DNA of 64,000 nucleotides. Source: CAZEPT01 sp964626965. Lineage in GTDB: Bacteria; Patescibacteriota; Minisyncoccia; Phycocordibacterales; UBA9973. The position numbers and the translations under genes are program-made. A model generated the notes under the pieces. That model was given only the letters and a program-made list of their open reading frames with translations, ran no database searches and was not told the DNA's origin. Shown piece after piece: positions 60,759-64,000 of this stretch. How positions within the stretch are numbered: position 1 is the stretch's first letter; each line of letters opens with the position of its first letter. The DNA is taken from contig CAZVHB010000005.1 of assembly GCA_964626965.1 (NCBI GenBank), positions 14,528 through 78,527 on the forward strand. Reading direction: 5' to 3'.

Positions 60759-61691
60759 ATGGAATGGACCACAATTATTATGGTTGTCGTTGGATTGGTA
60801 GTTTTTGAAACAATCTCCTCAATCGACAATGCGATTATCAACGCCGAAGTTGTCGGCACTATGAAGCCAAAAGCTCGTCGTTGGTTTTTGACCTGGGGAA
60901 TCCTCTTTGCGGTTTTTATCGTCCGTGGATTTCTTCCTTGGATGATTGTCTACTTTATGAATATGGATCTTGGACTCATTGGCTCATTTACTGCAACATT
61001 CTCAAATGACCCAAGCGTAAAAGAGTCGATCGAACGCTCAGCGCCGATTCTCATGACCGGAGGTGGAATCTTCTTGGTATTCCTGTTTCTTCACTGGATA
61101 TTTTTGGAAGAAAAACATTTCGGACTTCCTCGTACTGAAAAATTCTTTTTAAGAAATGGCGTCTGGTTCTATGCATCAGTATCCATTCTTCTATCATATA
61201 TTGTCTGGAAAGCACTCAAGCTCGACAGCGCGATTGCATTTGCCGCTGTTGTCGGCTCGACCGCATTTTTTATCACTCATGGATTCAAGCAAAATGCTGA
61301 ACGCGCAGAAAAAATGCTCATTAATAATCCAAATTCAATGTCGGATGTCAGTAAGATTCTGTATTTGGAAATCATTGATACGACATTCTCGATCGACGGA
61401 GTGCTGGGCGCTTTTGCTTTCACCTTCTCAGTCCCGCTCATTCTCATCGGTAATGGAATCGGTGCGATTGTGGTCCGACAGCTCACGATCGGTAACATTG
61501 AGCGTATTAAAAAATATGTCTTCCTCAAAAACGGTGCGATGTACTCTATCCTCATACTCGGTGGAGTCATGCTTCTCCATGGATTTGGTGTCCATGTTCC
61601 AGAATGGATCTCACCTGTCGCTACTATCTCTATCATCATTTACTTCTTCTGGAGATCCAAAGTGCACATAAGAAATTTAGTGAGTATATAA
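60759..61691 (+). CDS. DUF475 integral membrane protein (TerC-like superfamily)
   Basis: 310 residues, eight to nine membrane helices. TerC-type acidic motifs are present in helices 1 and 6: VVFETISSIDNAIINAEVVG and EIIDTTFSIDGVLGAFAFTF, which likely bind a metal ion. Related proteins export manganese or help metalate secreted proteins. A TATACT box lies 7 nt before the ATG. The gene is somewhat richer in G+C than its neighbours. Confidence 0.85.
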   Translation: MEWTTIIMVVVGLVVFETISSIDNAIINAEVVGTMKPKARRWFLTWGILFAVFIVRGFLPWMIVYFMNMDLGLIGSFTATFSNDPSVKESIERSAPILMTGGGIFLVFLFLHWIFLEEKHFGLPRTEKFFLRNGVWFYASVSILLSYIVWKALKLDSAIAFAAVVGSTAFFITHGFKQNAERAEKMLINNPNSMSDVSKILYLEIIDTTFSIDGVLGAFAFTFSVPLILIGNGIGAIVVRQLTIGNIERIKKYVFLKNGAMYSILILGGVMLLHGFGVHVPEWISPVATISIIIYFFWRSKVHIRNLVSI

Positions 61692-61787
61692 AAGTTTGAC
61701 CGCATCACGATACGGACTATTTTCAAACCCAAGTAAAAAACCACAAACGAGAAAGAGTACAAGGAGGAGATATATTTTTCTTTGCAT
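61677..61787 (-). CDS. Tiny single-helix membrane protein (36 aa, weak)
   Basis: MQRKIYLLLVLFLVCGFLLG followed by FENSPYRDAVKLLYTH: a signal-like or membrane helix with a short outer tail. It lies between the pilin-like gene and DUF475 and overlaps the 3' end of DUF475 by 15 nt. Supported only by its composition and position. Confidence 0.4.
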   Translation of the reverse strand: MQRKIYLLLVLFLVCGFLLGFENSPYRDAVKLLYTH

Positions 61788-61806
61788 ATAAATACACTCT
61801 ACCACA

Positions 61807-62379
61807 TTAGCAGTTCACACAGTACCCTGGGTAGTTTGCTGCTTCATTAATATGAGCACGACATGCACCGGAAATACACCAATACACAGAACTGTTTACG
61901 TTGAAGTTTGACGCCCAGGGTTGATTTGGAAACGTACAGCTTGCAGTTGTAGTCGCACTTGCCGGACAGAAGCGAATGCTGATCTGATAGATTTTTGCTC
62001 CACCAACATCTGTCCAATTCTCCCAATCGTAGACGCTGTTTGGCCACGGGGCTTGGGGCCAGGTGGTCGCTTGATATCCGCCAACATACTGCCCTATTCC
62101 AGCAGGAACATTTCTATTCACATCGGCTGGATAGTTTGAATCATTGTCCAGATAGTATTGAGTGAGTGCTTGGTTCATGGTCTTAAACTCTCCTTCCGCA
62201 CGAGCGAGATAGCTATTGTCCCGAGATCGCTCCATTCGAGGATAGAGCATGGAAGCGAGCATGCTGATGATAGCGAGAACGACCAGAAGTTCAATCAGAG
62301 AAAAGCCTGGGATTTTTTTAATCTTTTTTCGCACAACAAGCAAGTGTTTTGTACGTACTGCATGGAGAATTTTTTTCAT
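61807..62379 (-). CDS. Type IV pilin/pseudopilin-like protein
   Basis: 190 residues. Prepilin peptidase site and hydrophobic helix IPGFSLIELLVVLAIISMLA at about residues 25-45 after a long basic leader; cleavage expected between Gly and Phe. The globular part has a T2SS-G-like start (RAEGEFKTMNQALTQYYLDN) and six Cys residues including the last residue, pointing to disulfides. Probably an extracellular fibre subunit for attachment or DNA uptake; assembly genes are outside the window. Confidence 0.85.
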   Translation of the reverse strand: MKKILHAVRTKHLLVVRKKIKKIPGFSLIELLVVLAIISMLASMLYPRMERSRDNSYLARAEGEFKTMNQALTQYYLDNDSNYPADVNRNVPAGIGQYVGGYQATTWPQAPWPNSVYDWENWTDVGGAKIYQISIRFCPASATTTASCTFPNQPWASNFNVNSSVYWCISGACRAHINEAANYPGYCVNC

Positions 62380-62499
62380 GAATATAAAGTTTTTTTATGA
62401 TGAGTATTTCATTAAAGGTAAATTACTTTTTAAAGTATAGCATAGGTCATATTTAATAGTAGAGAATATCTGCAAAAATTTTTAAAATTTATAACTTAC

Positions 62500-62553
62500 A
62501 ATGCTGGACTCTCGACCTACGGTCGCGGGTACTTTGCTTACGGTCCACAAATT
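62500..62553 (-). repeat. Family 2 remnant downstream of the site-2 protease gene
   Basis: On the minus strand: GTGGACCGTAAGCAAAGTAC, then CGCGACCGTAGGTCGAGAGT, then CCAGCATTG. The first part equals an inverted tRNA-Ala acceptor copy, the second the constant motif of family 2 with a T-arm-like end. There is no tRNA gene directly beside it; tRNA-Ala is 1.4 kb away. Confidence 0.65.
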
Positions 62554-62582
62554 AAAAAAGGTCAGTAATTAAACTGACCTTC
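62554..62582 (-). terminator. Terminator of the site-2 protease gene
   Basis: AAGGTCAG / CTGACCTT stem with an 8-nt loop and T-run on the minus strand. Confidence 0.85.
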
Positions 62583-62603
62583 ATTATCTTTGTGAAATGT
62601 TTT

Positions 62604-63539
62604 TTAAGAAACCAGTATTATTTTAATAGATGGTTCTAATAAGAGTAATGTGACATAGAGCAGAATGAAAGTTATTGACCACACCAATAACCACTTTACT
62701 TTATTTTGGGCCGATAGCGCAGGTCTTTTTGTGTGTTCATCCAGCGTAGCTTGTAATGCCTCTGCATTGTGACCAATCCCTAACCCAATAGCTGTTAAGT
62801 ATGCTCCTCCTAAGGTACAATCAATAATTGTTGTCCAGAAAATACTATTATCTGTAATACCTATACCAGTTGCTACCATTGTAATCATGGCAATTTCAAC
62901 CACAAGAGCTAATACAAATCTTGTTTTAATTGATAGCATATGGATATCAAATAATACGATAATCCAAATAAGGAGAATACCGGGACTTTTTAAAGCAATT
63001 GTAACAGCGATAAGCATGGCCAATCCGATGAATTTGAAATATTTACCAACTGCTTGAGTAACTCTTCCTCCATCTAATGGGCTAATTGGTATCATATTGA
63101 ATAAATTTAAAAAGATTCCCATATAACCCATTATCAATAGCCATTTTGCTTCGAATAAGAAATAAAGACCTATCAGCAAAAAAGAAAATAAGCTACCTAA
63201 GATAGGTCCGCCAATTCCTATCACAGCTTCCTGCCTTCTATTCATATCTTTGGGTGCAAATAGTGCAGCCCCAAGAAATGGTATAAATACAGGTCCACTG
63301 GTTTTAAAACCTTCTTTATTCATTGCTATAACATGCCCCATCTCATGTACGAATAATACCGCTACCAATCCAACTGCTATCCAGGGATTGTAGATGATTG
63401 CATAAGCACAGAGAGAGATAACAATTGTTACCATAGTAATAACAGGTTTTGCAAACTTCATTAATTTTACTACTTTCAGAAGTTTTAGTAGTTTTGGAGC
63501 TTTGACAGCAACGGCCAAAAAAGTACTAATTTTTTTCAT
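62604..63539 (-). CDS. Site-2 protease family (M50) membrane metalloprotease
   Basis: 311 residues, about seven membrane helices. Zinc site VLFVHEMGHVIAMNKEG and second motif NMIPISPLDGGRVTQAVGKY are complete; no PDZ domain, unlike the RseP at 16687. Such compact S2P enzymes act on membrane-bound regulators or peptides. It is bounded by family 2 element pieces on both sides (62500-62553 and 63636-63935). Confidence 0.88.
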   Translation of the reverse strand: MKKISTFLAVAVKAPKLLKLLKVVKLMKFAKPVITMVTIVISLCAYAIIYNPWIAVGLVAVLFVHEMGHVIAMNKEGFKTSGPVFIPFLGAALFAPKDMNRRQEAVIGIGGPILGSLFSFLLIGLYFLFEAKWLLIMGYMGIFLNLFNMIPISPLDGGRVTQAVGKYFKFIGLAMLIAVTIALKSPGILLIWIIVLFDIHMLSIKTRFVLALVVEIAMITMVATGIGITDNSIFWTTIIDCTLGGAYLTAIGLGIGHNAEALQATLDEHTKRPALSAQNKVKWLLVWSITFILLYVTLLLLEPSIKIILVS

Positions 63540-63635
63540 TGTTTTTGTGTTTTTAAGTTTGAATACATACTAGCATACTTTACTAGAAAAGTCAAGTAAA
63601 TACACGGCTCTCTCCTAAGAGTGGCACTGAGTAGA

Positions 63636-63935
63636 CAATTCTGAGGAATCGCAGTCGCTGGTGAGTTTTAAGCACAGGACTCTTTCTCTACAAGAACAGT
63701 ACACCTTTTCCTGTTTTGTCGGATTGAAATCCTCAAAACATGGAAAAGCTTTTCGAGTACAGGACTCTTCCATTACATGGACAGTACAGGTCTCACATCC
63801 TCTTTCGCTTCGCTCAAGATGATAAGTTCAACCTTTTCGAGTCCTGACGTGAGCAAAGCAGTTTGCTCACTGTACGGTCCACATAATAAAAAGGCTGTCT
63901 TGCGACAGCTCTTTTTTAAACATGTGGACCGTACA
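63636..63935 (-). repeat. Family 2 tRNA-matched palindromic element at tRNA-Ala
   Basis: Reading away from the tRNA on the minus strand: perfect 14-bp inverted repeat of the tRNA end (63922-63935 with 63871-63884) around a terminator; hairpin GTGAGCAAA / TTTGCTCAC (63849-63870); inverted T arm (63832-63846); hairpin with loop GAGCGAAGCG (about 63790-63830); T-arm copies; hairpin core CCTTTTCCTGTTTTG / CAAAACATGGAAAAG (63703-63748); GTACTGTTCTTGTAGAG; T-arm copy; constant motif CACCAGCGACTGCG (63648-63662). Confidence 0.85.
63889..63918 (-). terminator. tRNA-Ala terminator
   Basis: GCTGTC / GACAGC stem with flanking A- and T-runs, enclosed by the 14-bp inverted copy of the tRNA end. Confidence 0.85.
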
Positions 63936-63997
63936 GGACTCGAACCTGCCACCCCTGCTTTGCAAAAGCAGTGCTCTACCAGATGAGCTAACGGCCC
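63925..63997 (-). tRNA. tRNA-Ala (UGC)
   Basis: Acceptor GGGCCGT / ACGGTCC, D arm GCTC...GAGC, anticodon stem CTGCT / AGCAG around TTTGCAA giving UGC, T arm GGCAGGTTCGAGTCCTGT, discriminator A; CCA not encoded. It starts 3 bp before the window end. Confidence 0.94.
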
Positions 63998-64000
63998 TTA

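Overview
The window looks like part of a streamlined, AT-rich genome of the candidate phyla radiation (Patescibacteria), probably a Paceibacteria/Parcubacteria-type lineage. The basis is protein character, not a phylogeny: shortened AlaRS (about 590 aa), ValRS (745 aa) and L13 (114 aa), a PriA homologue without visible helicase motifs, a Walker-less delta'-type clamp-loader subunit, a membrane protein of the type annotated baseplate J-like in this group, a sigma-4/HARE-like DNA-binding protein, a VirD4/TraG-like ATPase and many tiny one-helix membrane proteins. All coding regions read through with the standard code. A 10-base run of N at 26752-26761 marks a scaffold join.

Layout. 1-381: end of an unknown gene. 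616-5852 (minus): ribosomal/RNA polymerase cluster rpsI-rplM-rplQ-rpoA-rpsD-rpsK-rpsM-infA and a membrane protein. 5857-20783 (mostly minus): alaS, MgtC-like, mnmA, exonuclease, mltG, a T4SS-associated membrane protein, a sigma-like regulator, typA, rseP, frr, holB-like, mreB. 20918-27785 (plus): degenerate priA, pyroglutamyl peptidase, rpsU-ybeY-ftsA-ftsZ, trxB. 27782-30818 (minus): nucleotidyltransferase, cupin, MOSC and unknown proteins. 30977-33895: an accessory island with tRNA-Glu, tRNA-Val, a candidate ncRNA and a 59-aa gene. 34458-42441: divergent murB / HTH-murA, tsaD, valS, prsW-like, hsp20-like. 42500-44800: tRNA-Phe, plsC, tRNA-Arg, glutaredoxin. 44811-51948 (minus): ftsB-like, lepA, murJ, leuS. 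52027-62379: membrane and coiled-coil proteins, VirD4-like ATPase, glutamate dehydrogenase, three tiny membrane proteins, an ABC exporter, DUF475, a pilin-like protein. 62604-63997: site-2 protease and tRNA-Ala.

How the parts fit: translation (ribosomal proteins, synthetases, tRNA modification, recycling and rescue factors), cell division (FtsA, FtsZ, FtsB-like, MreB) and peptidoglycan building (MurA, MurB, MurJ, MltG) dominate; biosynthesis is nearly absent, as expected of a host-dependent cell. Type IV pilin-like and VirD4-like proteins point to a surface/DNA-handling apparatus.

The most unusual content is non-coding. Two families of composite palindromic elements sit directly 3' of genes, mostly tRNA genes. 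Family 1 (three copies: after rpsI, tRNA-Glu, tRNA-Arg) is a conserved array of hairpins. Family 2 (after tRNA-Val, tRNA-Phe, tRNA-Ala, plus a remnant at 62500) mixes constant motifs with several short copies, in both orientations, of the T arm and acceptor stem of the particular tRNA beside it. At tRNA-Val, successive cassettes (one a candidate ncRNA with a consensus promoter and terminator, one a tiny gene behind a hairpin promoter) each end in a copy of the tRNA 3' end. The hairpin core of family 2 is also inserted in frame inside priA. A second theme is leaderless expression: at least thirteen genes carry a TATACT/TATAAT-type -10 box 6-7 nt before the start codon, which also settles several start sites.
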